Source of the DNA: Schistocerca nitens
Lineage: Eukaryota; Arthropoda; Insecta; Orthoptera; Acrididae
Assembly: GCF_023898315.1 (NCBI RefSeq)
Contig: NC_064618.1
Coordinates: forward strand, 182,953,548-183,017,547
DNA length: 64,000 nt
Direction of reading: 5' to 3'
Shown here: piece after piece, positions 19,838-31,086 of the stretch
Layout: every line of letters starts with the position of its first letter
Position numbering within the stretch: position 1 is the first letter of the stretch
Notes under the pieces: generated by a model
The model's input: only the letters and a program-made list of their open reading frames with translations
What the model was told of the DNA's origin: nothing
The model's database searches: none
Made by a program: the position numbers and the translations under genes

Positions 19838-21730
19838 ACCTACATCTATCTACATGCATACTCCACACTCTACCTTATGGTGCGTGCCGAAGGGAACGCT
19901 GTACCACAACTAGTCATTCCCTTTTCCTGTTCCAATCGCAAACATAACGAAGAAAGACGACTGTCTATTTGTCTCCGCACGAGCCCTAATCTCTCTAATG
20001 TTATCTTCATGTTTGCAGGAAATAATTACCTACCGGTAACAAATCTAGCAGTCCGCCTCTGAATTGGTTCGATGTTTTCCTTTAATCTGATCTGCTGCGG
20101 ATCCCAAACATTCGAGCACTGCTAGACAATCGGTCGCACTAGAGTACTATATGCCGTCTCCTTTATAGGTGGACCACACTTTTCTGGAACTCTCCCAAAA
20201 AGTCGAAGTCTACCACTTCCCTACATTGTATTGTATTGTATTGTATGTTAACCGGGGACATGGAAACGACGGAGAGGCTGCGTCCCCGACGCAGCCGCAG
20301 TGGTCCGCAACCCCACGATGACTATCGAAGTGCACTTTACTCCTCCGCCGCCCCACAGCGAACCCAGTGTTATAGTGCGGTTCGGCCTCCGGTGGACATC
20401 CCCCAGGCAACGTCTCACTCCAGACGAGTGTAACCCCTGTGTTTGGGTGGTAGAGTAATGGTGATGCACGCGTACTTGGAGAACTTCTTGCGCAGCAATC
20501 GCCGACATAGTGTAGCTGAGGTGGAATAAAGGGAACCAGCCAGCATTCGCCGAGGCAGATGGAAAACCGCTAAAAACCATCCACAGACTGGCCGGCTCAC
20601 CGGACCTCGACACAAGTCAGCAGGGAGGATTCGTGCTGGAGACTAGGCGCTCCCTCCCACTCCGGAAAGCCGTGCTTTAGACCGATCGGCTAACAGGGCG
20701 GGCTTCCGTACCTTACTACTTACATACTCATGCCTTTCACATTGCTTTGCAACGTTACGCCTGAATATTTGATCGACGTCACTGTGTGAAGCAGAGCACT
20801 ACTAATGCTTTACTGGAACATTGTAGGTTTGTGATTCCTACTCATTTGCATTAACTTTCACTTTTTTACATTTAGAGCTAGTTGCCATTTATCGCGCCAA
20901 CTAAATATTTTGTCTACGTCATCTTGTGTCCACCTATAGTCACTCAACGACGACACCTTCATGTACACCACAGCACTGTCAGCAAACAACCGCAGATTGT
21001 TGCTTATCATGTCTACCAGATCAGTTATGTTTATAGAAAATAACAGTGGTCTTATCTAACTCCCCTGGTGCACTCCTGACGATATTCTTGTCTCTGGTGA
21101 ACAGTCGCCATCGTGTTCTGTTACTTAACAAGTATTCGAGCCACTCACATCCATGGGAACCTATTCCACACGCTTGTACCTTCGTTAACAGTTGGTATTG
21201 TGGCACCGTGTCAAACGCTGTCCCGAAGGCTAGGAATGTGGGATCTGCCTGTTGCCGTCTAATCATGACTTGTAGAATGTCATGTGAGAAAAGAGCAATA
21301 TGAGTTTCCCAAATCTGTGCTACTCTGTGCACAGAAGCTTTCCTGTGTCAAGGAAATTTATTATATTTGCACTCAGAACGTGTTGAATAATTTTGCAGGA
21401 AACCAATGTTAAGGATATTGGTCTGTAATTTTGCAGGTCTCCTTTTCCCATTCGCTTGGGACTAAGCTGGTCGAGAGATGGGCGATAAACGCAAGCTAAG
21501 TAGTAGGCCAATGTCGTAGAATACGGTGTGTAAAATCGAACTGAGACTCCATCAGGTACTGGCGACTTATTTGGTTTTAACTCTTTCAGTCGTTTCTCTA
21601 CACCAGCGATGCTTATTAGTATGTCCTCTATACGTGAGTCTTTGTAATGGTGAAACGACGGTATGATTGTACGATTCTCCTGGGTGAAAGATTTCTTAAA
21701 TGCGAAATTTAAAACTTTGGCACGTTTCTA
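19838..21730 (-). mobile_element. LINE 3' half, degenerate, split by a SINE
   Basis: On the minus strand there are RT-like pieces: 'AFGTAFDTVPQYQLLTKVQA' with 'GCEWLEYLLSNRTRW' (21021-21332), and 'NYRPISLTLVSCKIIQHVL' (21320-21511). Farther down are broken remains of the YADD and C-terminal regions. The plus-strand left end 'acctacatctatctacatgc' is the complement of a 3' tail with atgtag-like repeats, as in the LINEs at 37160 and 61031. It is interrupted by a 478-bp SINE at 20225-20702. Many stops show it is dead. The upper boundary is approximate. Confidence 0.78.
20225..20702 (-). mobile_element. Long tRNA-headed SINE with a pentanucleotide tail
   Basis: The tRNA-like head is at the right on the minus strand ('gcccgccctgttagccgatc', then a B-box-like 'gcacgaatcctcc'). 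The tail at the left is a run of attgt/tacaa pentamers (20225-20245). The TSD cttccctac/cttccgtac (20216-20224 and 20703-20711) matches at 8 of 9 positions. It sits inside a LINE whose sequence resumes on both sides. It is unrelated to SINE families 1 and 2 in its body. Confidence 0.85.
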
Positions 21731-21734
21731 CGCA

Positions 21735-22268
21735 CCGCCAAATACAATAACCAGGTGGTCGAGTGGGGCCCCGCAAGGTACCCTGCGGAGATTATGATTT
21801 TACAATCAAATAAATCAACAAACATTCATTATTACATATTTATTTTAAATGTAGTCAATTTCTTCTCGGTCACCCTCGAGTAAGTTCATTTTTATGGAAT
21901 CAGTCAGGACAGGTGACCTAACTTTGTATATCGTTTGTGAAATTAAACTATGTGAAAGTGCTTTATGGAAAATAATTCACTGAATGATCTGATCTACCTT
22001 ATTCATCCAAGAAGAATATTACATCAGATCTGTCTATTATGAAATTTTAATCAACTGTTTAGATGGATGTGAAGAAGTTATTTAACCTTGACGGGTGCTA
22101 AAAGTCAGAAGTATACCTTCGGTTTTATACCACTCCGGCGACGTGTATTAATGAAAGAATATTTTGGTGTTTCGAGGACTGCAGATCGCTTTTAAATGTA
22201 CGTTGATAACAGTACATAGTCCGATTACTACATAGTCCGATTACCTGGAAAATAGTTATATGGTTTTT
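21735..22268. other. Unassigned stretch
   Basis: AT-rich sequence between a LINE remnant and a mariner element. No gene or repeat ends were recognised. Confidence 0.45.
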
Positions 22269-22282
22269 ATTAGGTTCGTGCA

Positions 22283-23410
22283 TCAGTTCATAGCACTTTT
22301 GCATAAGTTTAATGAACACAACAGATGCACATAATAGATTTTACATTCTCCTTCACTACTTACAACTGTTTGCCAACGCTGGAGTAACTTTTCGATTCCA
22401 AGACTGTAGATGTCACGTGGATTTGTGGTGAAGTACTCGAGCCATGTTCGCCGGCTGGTGTGACCGAGTGGTTCTACGCACTTCAGTCTGGAATCGCGCG
22501 ACCGCAACGGTCGCAGGTTCGAACCCTGCCTCTGGCATGGATGTGTGTGATGTCCTAAGGTTAGTTAGGTTTAAGTAGTTCTAAGTTCTAGGGGACTGAT
22601 GACCTCAGATGTAAAGTCCCATAGTGCTCAGAGCCATTTGAACCTCCGTGCCATGTTCGGAGCGCATTTTCGCACGGAAAGGAAGTTCCTTGAAGTTGTT
22701 CCACAGGGTGCGGAAAAGGTGAAAACCTGAGGGCGCGAGATCAAGTGAATAAAGAGGCTGCGGAAAGACTTCGCGACCCAGCTCCTCTATACTGTCTCTT
22801 GTCGGTCTAGCAGCAACACTTCACGCAGTCTTCCTGGTCGTTGTTCTTGAACTGCGTCTGTAAGACGTTTCGGTTGTTGACAGTTAATGTTAGCAGTGAT
22901 GGTTACTCCTCGGGGAAGCAATTCCTAGTACACCACAATTTCGCTGTTCCTCCAGGTGTATGACAGTATCTTTTGTGAATACGCACAGGTCTTTGTACGA
23001 GGAGTTGCTGCTTTGTTTGAGCTCAACCATTCCTCTCTTTTCCTTACGTTAGCATAAGGACACCATTTCCCGTCACCAGTAACGATTAGGATAAGAATCG
23101 TCAGCCACGAGCCAAGCAATGACGCGCAAGCAGAGATGCTCATATGGCCACCCACTTGATTTTTGTTATTTTGGCTTAGAGTACGCCGTAGACATATATT
23201 CGATTTTTGACCCTTCCCCATTGCATGCGATGGTCGCACGATGGTGGAATTATCACATCGCATCTGCACATGACATGTAAGGTTGTAGGTTAATGCGTTT
23301 AAACGATCTCTATCGAACAATGAAGGTCTTACTGAATGTGGAGAGTCATTAATGTCAACACGATCCTCCTTAGAACGGGAAAACCATTTCTTTCCGTGCT
23401 CTATCCCCAT
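22283..23410 (-). pseudogene. Mariner transposase, broken
   Basis: This would be a mariner DD34D-type transposase, which cuts and pastes the element at TA. On the minus strand 'KWFSRSKEDRVDINDSPHSV' (N-terminal linker region) and 'LRRTLSQNNKNQ' lead to 'VTGDGKWCPYANVRKREEWL', the first catalytic block, then 'NKAATPRTKT'. The expected TGDEKW reads TGDGKW, so the Glu after the catalytic Asp is changed. Later blocks are shifted by stops and split by the SINE. The C-terminus resumes as 'GIEKLLQRWQTVVSSEGE' (about 22330-22400). Clearly inactive. Confidence 0.85.
22451..22649 (+). mobile_element. tRNA-derived SINE, family 1 (inside mariner)
   Basis: A plus-orientation copy with TSD gccatgttcg (22441-22450 and 22650-22659). 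It splits the 3' part of the mariner transposase, so it is younger than the mariner insertion. Confidence 0.94.
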
Positions 23411-23689
23411 ACACGAAACAAATGTTCCTGGCTGCCTCCACTGCTCTCACTCCTCTACTGAACTCTAACAGAAGAATACGTCGGAAATCCGATTTCTCCA
23501 CATGTCAATCTATTTTCTAATGTACAGCTCCACTCACTATTTCCAAGTGACAAAATAGAAATATGTAATCGCAGATAGGAACAGTGAACTACAAATAAAA
23601 AATGACAGTCGATAAATAAACCCATAGAAACCGTAATACCAACATGCAGAACAAAAATGCGACGAACGTAAGCACCAACTTAATAATTT

Positions 23690-24359
23690 CAAGTGTAACT
23701 AACTGCAAGCGCAGAACCTAATGATTCCTCGATTGTGCTCAGAGTTTGTTTAAGCAGTATCGCTCGTTCGCCCATGAAATGTTGGAAGTACAGCCGCATA
23801 AACTTCAATTCTTCTTCCTCTTCTAACACTTCCGCCATGTAACTGCTGGCCATCCTCAAGTAAGCTGAAGTATGCTGCAGTACTTGTTCCGTCATTTCAA
23901 ACATCAGAAGGCAAAAGCGCCAGAGACATTCATCGGCGGCTAAGAGAATGCATAAATGGAATATGTGGCTACTCAGTCGATCCACACTGAGATGTCGAAT
24001 GTGTCATTATTATCAGCACTGTAGCGCCTTCTTTGTGAGTTTATTAAAGGAAGCACCGCATTCTATAATCTAAGTTGAAACCACTACTTTCTTAAGAAAA
24101 TTCTTCTGCCTCTTTCACCACAGAGTTCCAAAAAGATGAAATCGATATTATAATTTCGACAATCTCATACCGTATTCAAAGACCAGTGTCGATGCAGTGC
24201 TCTGCCACAACCGATTCGTTGGGCAGCTTATAATGACACATCGGATCCTAGCATGAATCGACCAAACAGCCTCAGACTGAATTTATACATACTGTTTGCC
24301 GCCGATCAGCTTCTGTGGCACTTGTGTATTCAGTGGTTTAAAACGACGGGTAATGTTCG
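23690..24359. other. Unassigned stretch
   Basis: A 98-codon minus-strand frame (23689-23985) has no motif I recognise, so no gene is called. No repeat ends were seen. Confidence 0.45.
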
Positions 24360-25050
24360 TTTCACAACAGTTCCAGCAAATGTGACGTCATTTTGACGTC
24401 AAGCACAATATCGACGACCACATGGTCGGCTATCGACTTTGTGAAAAGGAAGAATATGAATATTATTACTCTTCGATTCACTCGCATCTTCTTAGGTTCC
24501 TGCCTAATCACGCACTCGGAAGTCGTTATACATTCGGAAATAAAGCTAAAAATATTTGTGAGAAGAAGTAATACAAATTTTATTGCAGCGCCTTTCAATA
24601 GCAATATATAGTAAAGCTGTGTTCTTAGGTTTCAGCCTAACCACGCATTCCGAAATCGCCACATATTCGGAAATCAAGAGCGAAATATTACCTATAAGGT
24701 AGAATACGAGCTTTATTGCTGCTCGTTTCAGTTGCAGCAATTAAGGCTGTACCCTTAGGTTCCTGTGTAAAAACACCCTTGGAAAACGCCATTAATTGTA
24801 AATAAACAGCGAAATATTTGTGACAAGGAATAGTATGAATGTTAATGCTCCTCGTTTCACTCCCAGCAATTTAAACGCCCTTTTATGTTCCTGTGTAACC
24901 GCACACTCGAAAGGGAGCACATTTGCGGAAATAAAGAGCCAGATACTTGCGAAACGAAAAAATATGAATTTTATTGTTGCCCTTTTCTGTCACAGTAATT
25001 TAAGCTCTTAGCTTCCTAACCACATACTTCGAAATCGCTGAAAATTTATT
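24360..25050. repeat. Degenerate tandem array, ~126-133-bp units
   Basis: About five diverged units share the anchor 'cttaggttcctg..taa.cacgcact'. Anchors begin near 24491, 24624, 24754, 24881 and 25007, giving spacings of about 133, 130, 127 and 126 bp. Other unit-wide blocks recur, such as 'gaaataaagagc', 'gaatatgaattttattg' and 'cagcaatttaa'. Identity between units is modest, suggesting an old satellite or the repeat region of an element. I saw no coding potential. Confidence 0.8.
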
Positions 25051-25054
25051 TCAC

Positions 25055-26448
25055 CCTTCGTTCTCAAATGAGACTGAATATAAGTAACATCCAGTATTGC
25101 AGTATTGATAAGAAAGTAACAGAACGTGTTAACAACGCTAACAAGAAAAAAATGCATGTAACGGGATACGAATCAACAAGTTTCGATTCCAGAAACCATG
25201 ACGTTATTCATTACTCTCGCACTTAAGCATACAATGGTTAACTCCGGTCTTGGTTGTCATATATTGTATTGTATTAAGGGATTGTGTCGTTGATGCGTTA
25301 TTAAGCATTTGTGATAAATTTTCACTGCTCCGTTACACTGAAACGGCTTACTGGAAATTATTGACGATAATAACTCACTCCTAAGAGAGCACTCTTATAT
25401 GACGGCATTAACCGTCGACATCTTTAGGCGAGGTTTTATTATAGCAATAATTACAATAGATCTTTCCAAGGATGACATGTTTCTGTAGACCTCTGGTAGG
25501 AGCACATAAAATCCTGTGAGAGGTCCGTATCGATTGTCGATAGCCGATCGTGCCGTCTTCGACTTTGTGTGAGACTGCGCGAATTGTTATGAAACGAAAG
25601 TTACCCTACAACTACAGAACGAGTACTGTCGTGTACTGTGGCACAGTCTAACATATGCGAGTACTTTTACGACGCTTCTGCGGAGTTTTGTTATACACTG
25701 CGACTGCAGTGCACCAAGCGGACATAAATCTACACTTTTGTATACGGTATGGGGTGAGTGCGTCTATAATGAACTGTATCACAGTTTTTACAGTGTGGTG
25801 CGTACGTAGCGCCGTAAAAATAGGTACTCACAAAAAATGGCACCACGTTTTCGTCTTTTTTAGTTTCCTAAGGATTCTGGAAGGTATGAAACGGCGAAGA
25901 GATTACTTCCGATTTACTTAAAACCTAAGGATATTTACTGAAGAACGTCATTTCCTTTTAGAACACAAAAAGATTAGTAAACAACGGAAGACCAGGCCTT
26001 TGGGAGAAAGACATCGTACAACTGCTGACAGCATGAAGTTTCTTGCAGTACATTTCGAGTCAAATCAATGATTGTGGAACGTAAGAAATGTATGGAAAGC
26101 TATATCTACATTACGAAAGCTATGAAATAAGCCGCTACAAGTGTCGCTCGAGTGAGAACCACACATAATAAAATGTCAAAAGCGACAACACTGTTCCCCA
26201 ATACACAAAAAAATCTTATTCACAGTTGTTGCTACACTGGGCTAAAAACAGCAATAATCTTCAGCACATTCGGTTTTGAAGCAAAACTAGTTACATTTAC
26301 ACGAATATTCGTGTATCAGGAAGTCTGTTGATGAGTAGGAACGCGCAAATCTTTAGAAGGCATGTACAATTGTTTCGTTTCGACGAAAGTACTTGGCATA
26401 AGAAGAACAGACAACAGAAACATATGATTTTCATGCATCTTATATGCG
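25055..26448. other. Unassigned 1.4-kb stretch
   Basis: Several short frames occur (for example 25655-25921, plus, 88 codons) without known motifs. No TSD-bounded element was recognised. Confidence 0.45.
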
Positions 26449-26450
26449 TA

Positions 26451-27631
26451 CGCACTGGTAAGCCAAAACATTATGACCGCTGCACACCGCAACGTAGGAT
26501 GCCGCATGGAAGATTTGCGGGAACGTAACGCGATAACAAAAGTATGTATGCAGAGCAGACACGGTCGGGGGATAACCCAAGCGAAGATGTGGGCTGCAAA
26601 TGGGGAAATACATTAAGAAAAGCAACGTTGACAAAGAGCAGATTATGCAGAGCCTGTGAGCGAGTATCTGGAAAACAGAGAAGCTGGTCGAATGTTCACG
26701 TGCTACTGTCGTGAGCATCTACGGAAAGAGCTAGAAGAACAGTGAAACTACCACTATGCGCTCAATAGTTGGACGTCCACGACTCTTCACAGGACGAGGA
26801 GTTCGGAATTTTGTCTGCTCTGTAGAGTAGAATAGATGGTCGTCCGTGCCATCTCTGCCGAAAGAGCACAATGCTGGTGCACGCACAATTGTTTCAGAGC
26901 ACACTGGTCAGAGTACATTGTTGAACACGGAGCTCCGCAGCAGACCACCACTACGTGTTCATATGCTGACCCAACGACATCGTCAATTACGATTGCAGTG
27001 AGCACGGGACCGTTGAAATTCGACCGTCAGTCAGTGGAAACGTGTCGACTCTTCGGATGAAGCACATTTTTGCTACACTAGGTCGATGTTCGCTCCACAA
27101 AGGCCTCATCGTGGTGAAAGTCGTCTCGTAATGTACAGCGCGCCACGGACGCAGGCTGATGGGAGAAGTATTATGCTATGGGAGACATTCTTCTGCGTTT
27201 ACGTGGGACCTGTCGTAAAATCAAAGACACGTCGTCAGTTGCGAAGCATCTACGTCTCTTCATGCTTGATGTCTGCCCCAATGACGATGCCACCTTTCAG
27301 CACTATAATTGTCCTTGCCTTGAAGCCAGATCTGTGGTACAGTGATCTGAGGGGCATTATACTAAACTCTCATTGATGTGTTGGTGACCAAAGTTGCTTG
27401 CTGTACATCCTATGGAACACATCTGGGTCGCTACCACCGCGTAAGCAAATCAGCGGCCCATTATTTACGCAAATTACAAGAGCTATGCATAGACATATAA
27501 TGCCACATACCTCCGCAGACCTACCAAAAAACTGTCGGATCCCTGGTAAGCAGAATCAGTGATGTATTTCGCTCCAAAGACGGACAAATAAGCTATTAAG
27601 CAGGCGGTCGTAATATTTTGGCTCAGTGGAG
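26451..27631 (+). mobile_element. Tc1-like element with broken transposase
   Basis: The left end 'ggtaagccaaaacattatga' and the right end 'gtcgtaatattttggct' are inverted matches at the element borders, with TA at 26449-26450 and 27632-27633. Length is 1181 bp. In the interior a plus frame reads 'SSDEAHF' near 27050, in the position of the first catalytic Asp block; the surrounding frames (26836-27060 and 27086-27376) are shifted and contain stops. It is inactive. Confidence 0.82.
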
Positions 27632-27889
27632 TAAGCTACACTTATAGGATTCCTTTGTGAATAAATTGTAGTTTTTCTCACTGAATCAGTGATATTCGGT
27701 TGTTTTCACATTTGTTTCGTGATCGTTCATGTCTCTCCATACCGAACTAATCCTTGGAAAGCAAAACCGTTATAACTATTTCGTCAGTTAAGTAGGAGAA
27801 TAATTATTAACAAACATTAATCCTATAACTGCTTTTTCGCCACTAGGGACGTCAGTGTCTTTTCCAACTGTCAGACTGTAAAGATATTC

Positions 27890-28665
27890 ACAAAAATGAG
27901 TATCGTGACCGGAAATCCCCATTACAAACTTGTAGGACTTGTAAGGCGTGTGAGAACATATTTTGAATAGGAATACCTCTCCGTAGGCGTGTCTTTTCCG
28001 TGCTACAGCCGTTTGAAAACATGTTTGCTGGGTTGGCATACAGCATGTTAGTCACAATTGGGGGTGGGGGGGGGCGATGGTTGCGTAGAATTGGTTGACT
28101 TCGTTTGACGTCCATCCCATCTCTCTGACCTGCTTCGAGCCTTATTGAAGTGTCTCTGAGTGTTAGACCAACATGGTTGAGCATACGTTTTGCAGAACAC
28201 ACCGACATGATCCTTCTGAACGGCGTAACTCAGGGTAAAGGAAGAGCTGTTCGTCACCTTTATCAGAATCGTTCTCCACAACGTCGGACTCCATAGCATC
28301 CCCTTTTCGCCACAATTACGCAACGACTTCGAGGTAGAATACCTTCACCGTCAGCGGCCGTGACCGTGGTGCTTGCTCCAAGGATACACGGCACACGCGA
28401 ACTGGAAGAGGTCGTACTCCACAACATTGAAGAGACGAGTGTCAACGAGTACACAAGCAGTTTTTTTGGCTGTTAAGTGACGTACTGGGTGATTCCTAAT
28501 CAATTACTTGAATTACTTGTAAAAGGGTCGCGTTACCGATATGCTTTCAAATGGCCGCAGCACGGAAACCGTACATTTACGGACATTGGTTCCAATTCAA
28601 AATAATATCTACTTTCTTCCCTCTACAAGCCTTGAAGTCTGTAATGGGGAGTTCCGAACACACCG
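27890..28665. repeat. Inverted pair of ~130-bp arms
   Basis: The reverse complement of 27890-28022 matches 28541-28665 ('gctgtagcacggaaaagaca' against 'gccgcagcacggaaaccgta'; both continue 'attcaaaata' and 'gtctgtaatggg'-like). The ~520-bp spacer holds short frames without recognised motifs. This could be the long TIRs of a DNA transposon, but no target duplication was found. Confidence 0.65.
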
Positions 28666-29414
28666 TATGTTAGAATGTAACTACAGAATTGTTCTGGCGG
28701 TTCTCTCTGAAGATGGCCGAAAGTCACACAGGCGCAATGTTAGAAGAAAATGTAGTGGATGAATTACTAGACCGCTAAAGCGTCAAGGAGTATTGCTGGT
28801 TGCTTGGGCGGTAAGGAAAATCAATAACTGAATTTTACGAAAATGTCATAAAGTGACTATAGAAAAGAATTTTCCTTGCTGTACCTTATTCTTCCTCAAT
28901 TGAGGCGAATAAGAAGATACGAAATTTACTAAGAATAGTCAAACTGTGTCTAGCATCAGACGAAATTGCGTGATGACGGGGCACCACACGTTCGGGACAT
29001 TATAAACTATATTCTTTACCCGATATTCGTAGTCAAAATGGACCCTTTACAAAACAGTATGTACACCTATATATTATGTCAATAAACACTTTTAAGATGT
29101 TGTGTAATAAAGGAGGCTCTACTGATTAAAAACCTTCAGATCTCTTCACTGCACATTGTCTTCGGCGTATTTTCAGAGGTGTGAACAGTGCTATCGTCTA
29201 TGCAATTACTGAGAAATGCTTTTCGGGAGCGAGTGCGCCGGACTTATGCAATGTTCTCCTCACTATTAGCAATCATTTTTAAATAATTGTCGAAAAATAA
29301 TTTTGGTAACTTATCGCATATGCAAGGGTTGTTTGTGTAATAATAAATAAATCATATCTTCATTTCTTCGTTAATAATGAAAAGTTTAAAAGTTTAAATC
29401 GCTTGAAGTTCGCA
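28666..29414. other. Unassigned stretch
   Basis: AT-rich sequence with no recognisable gene. Confidence 0.45.
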
Positions 29415-29549
29415 TACACTGACAGATGTCATGGGATAGCAATACGCACCTAAACGTAGGCGGTAGAAGCGCGTAAAGAAGGTATAATAGGGGCGGTGCA
29501 TTGCCAGAGCTGGCATTTGTACTCACATGATTCATATCAACAGGAGTTC

Positions 29550-30640
29550 GGCGTGATTATGGCCATACGTCGCGAATTAACAGGCTTTGAACGCAGAACG
29601 GTAGTTGGAGCTAGACGCATGCGATATTCCATTTGAAATCGTAAGGGATTTCAATATTCCGCAATGCACAGTGTTAAGAATGTGCCCAGAATATCAAATT
29701 TCAGGCATTACCTCTCAGCAAGGACAACACAGTTGCCGACAGCCTTCACTTAATGACCGAGAGCAGCGAAGTTGTCAGGGCTAACAGACTAGAAAAACTG
29801 CGTGAAATATGCGCAGAAATCAATGCGGGACCTACGACGAGCGTATCCGTTACGACAGTGCGACGAAATTTGGCGTTAATGACTATGGCAACACCCGACT
29901 GATGCGAGTGCCTTTGCCAAGAGCACGACATCGCCTGCAGCACCTCCCCTGGGCTCGATAGCCTACCGACTGGACCTTAGACGACTGGAAATCGTGGCTC
30001 AGTCAGATGAGTCTCGATTTCAGTTGGTATGAGCTGATGGTAAATAGAGTGTGGCGCAGGCCCCACGAAGCCAAGTGCCCAAGTTGTCGACAAAGAACTG
30101 TGCAATCTGTTGACGGCTTCATAATGGTGTGGGCTGTGTTTGCGGGGACTGGACTGGGTTCTTTGGGCCAGCTGAACCGATCGTCGAGTGGAAAAGGTTA
30201 AATTCGGCCATTTCAGCCATTCATTCACTTCATGTTCCCAAACAAATGGTTCAAATGGCTCTGAGCCCTATGGGACTTAACATCTGAGGTCATCAGTCCC
30301 CTAGAACCTAGAACTACTTAAACCTAACTAAGGACATCATACACATCCATGCCCGAGGCAGTATTCGAACCTGCGACCGTAGCATCGCGCGGTTCCAGAC
30401 TGAAGCACCTAGAACCGCTCGGCCACACCGGCCGGCTCCGAAACAACGATGGAACTTTTATGCATGACAATGCGCCATGTTACTAGGCCAGAATTGTTCG
30501 CGATTGGTTTGAAGTACCTTCTGCACAATTCGAGAGAATGATTTGGCCTCCATGATAGCCCAATATCAATCCCTTTAGGACATAATTGACAGGTCAGTTC
30601 GTGCAAAAAAGTCCTGCACCAGCAGCACTTTGCATTTATG
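29550..30640 (+). pseudogene. Tc1-like transposase, broken
   Basis: The N-terminal region 'RRELTGFERRTVVGARRM' (from about 29568) resembles the Tc1 helix-turn-helix start. The first catalytic block reads SDESRF at 30003-30020; 'VDGFIMVWAVFAG' follows; then 'FMHDNAPC' near 30456 holds the second catalytic Asp, after the first SINE. The third block (Glu) is not intact. At least three frames and several stops mean no activity. Confidence 0.8.
30246..30436 (-). mobile_element. tRNA-derived SINE, family 1 (inside Tc1-like)
   Basis: Minus orientation. The TSD tcccaaacaa/tccgaaacaa (30236-30245 and 30437-30446) matches at 9 of 10 positions. It splits the Tc1-like transposase between its two Asp blocks. 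Confidence 0.92.
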
Positions 30641-30762
30641 GACGGCTATAGTGTTAGCATCGCTCAATATTTCTGCACGGGCTTGCAACAGCTTGTTAAG
30701 TCAATGGCATGTTGAGGTGCTGCATTACGCCAGGCAAAAGGAGGTCCGACCTGATATTAGGA

Positions 30763-30946
30763 GGTTAAAATGGTTCAAATGCACTATGGGACTTAACATG
30801 TGAAGTTATCAGTCCCCTAGACTTAGAGCTACTAACCTAAGGACATCACACACATTCATGCCCAAGGCAGGATTCGAACTGGCGACCGTAGCATGCACGC
30901 GGTTCCGGACTGAAGCGCCTAGAATCGCTCGGCCACAGCTGCCGGC
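30763..30946 (-). mobile_element. tRNA-derived SINE, family 1 (second copy in the same Tc1-like)
   Basis: Minus orientation, with a deletion in the tail region (the segment between 'ttcaaat' and 'gcactatggg' is short). The TSD is tattagga (30755-30762 and 30947-30954). It lies in the 3' untranslated end of the Tc1-like element. Confidence 0.9.
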
Positions 30947-31086
30947 TATTAGGATATATCCCAAGATTTTTGTGCCTCAGTGTATTTTGACTGTATTATA
31001 CAGATCCCAAATTTTGAAAACAGAATGTTGAATTTTCAGGGCGATAACATCTGTCCTCATATGCTCAATACTTATAGGTACTACTG

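Larger units (their letters stand above)
22270..23683 (-). mobile_element. Mariner element, dead, with a SINE inserted
   Basis: The left TIR TTAGGTTCGTGCATCAGTTC (22270) and the right end 'aagcaccaacttaa' (23670-23683) are inverted matches with a few mismatches, and a TA lies outside each end (22268-22269 and 23684-23685). Without the SINE and its duplicated target (22451-22659) the element is about 1.2 kb, normal for mariner. The transposase frame is on the minus strand. Confidence 0.88.
29417..30982 (+). mobile_element. Tc1-like element, dead, carrying two SINEs
   Basis: The left end 'cactgacagatgtcatggga' and the inverted right end 'tcccaagatttttgtgcctc...agtg' match at spaced positions, and TA lies outside both (29415-29416 and 30983-30984). 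Removing the two SINEs leaves about 1.2 kb, normal for Tc1. The transposase reads on the plus strand. Confidence 0.82.

Noticed and set aside
20236..20615. 65-121-codon ORFs
   Set aside because: They lie inside a TSD-bounded, tRNA-headed SINE, which is non-coding.
24360..25050. CRISPR array
   Set aside because: Unit lengths of 126-133 bp with divergence throughout do not show short identical repeats with unique spacers, and the context is a eukaryotic genome.
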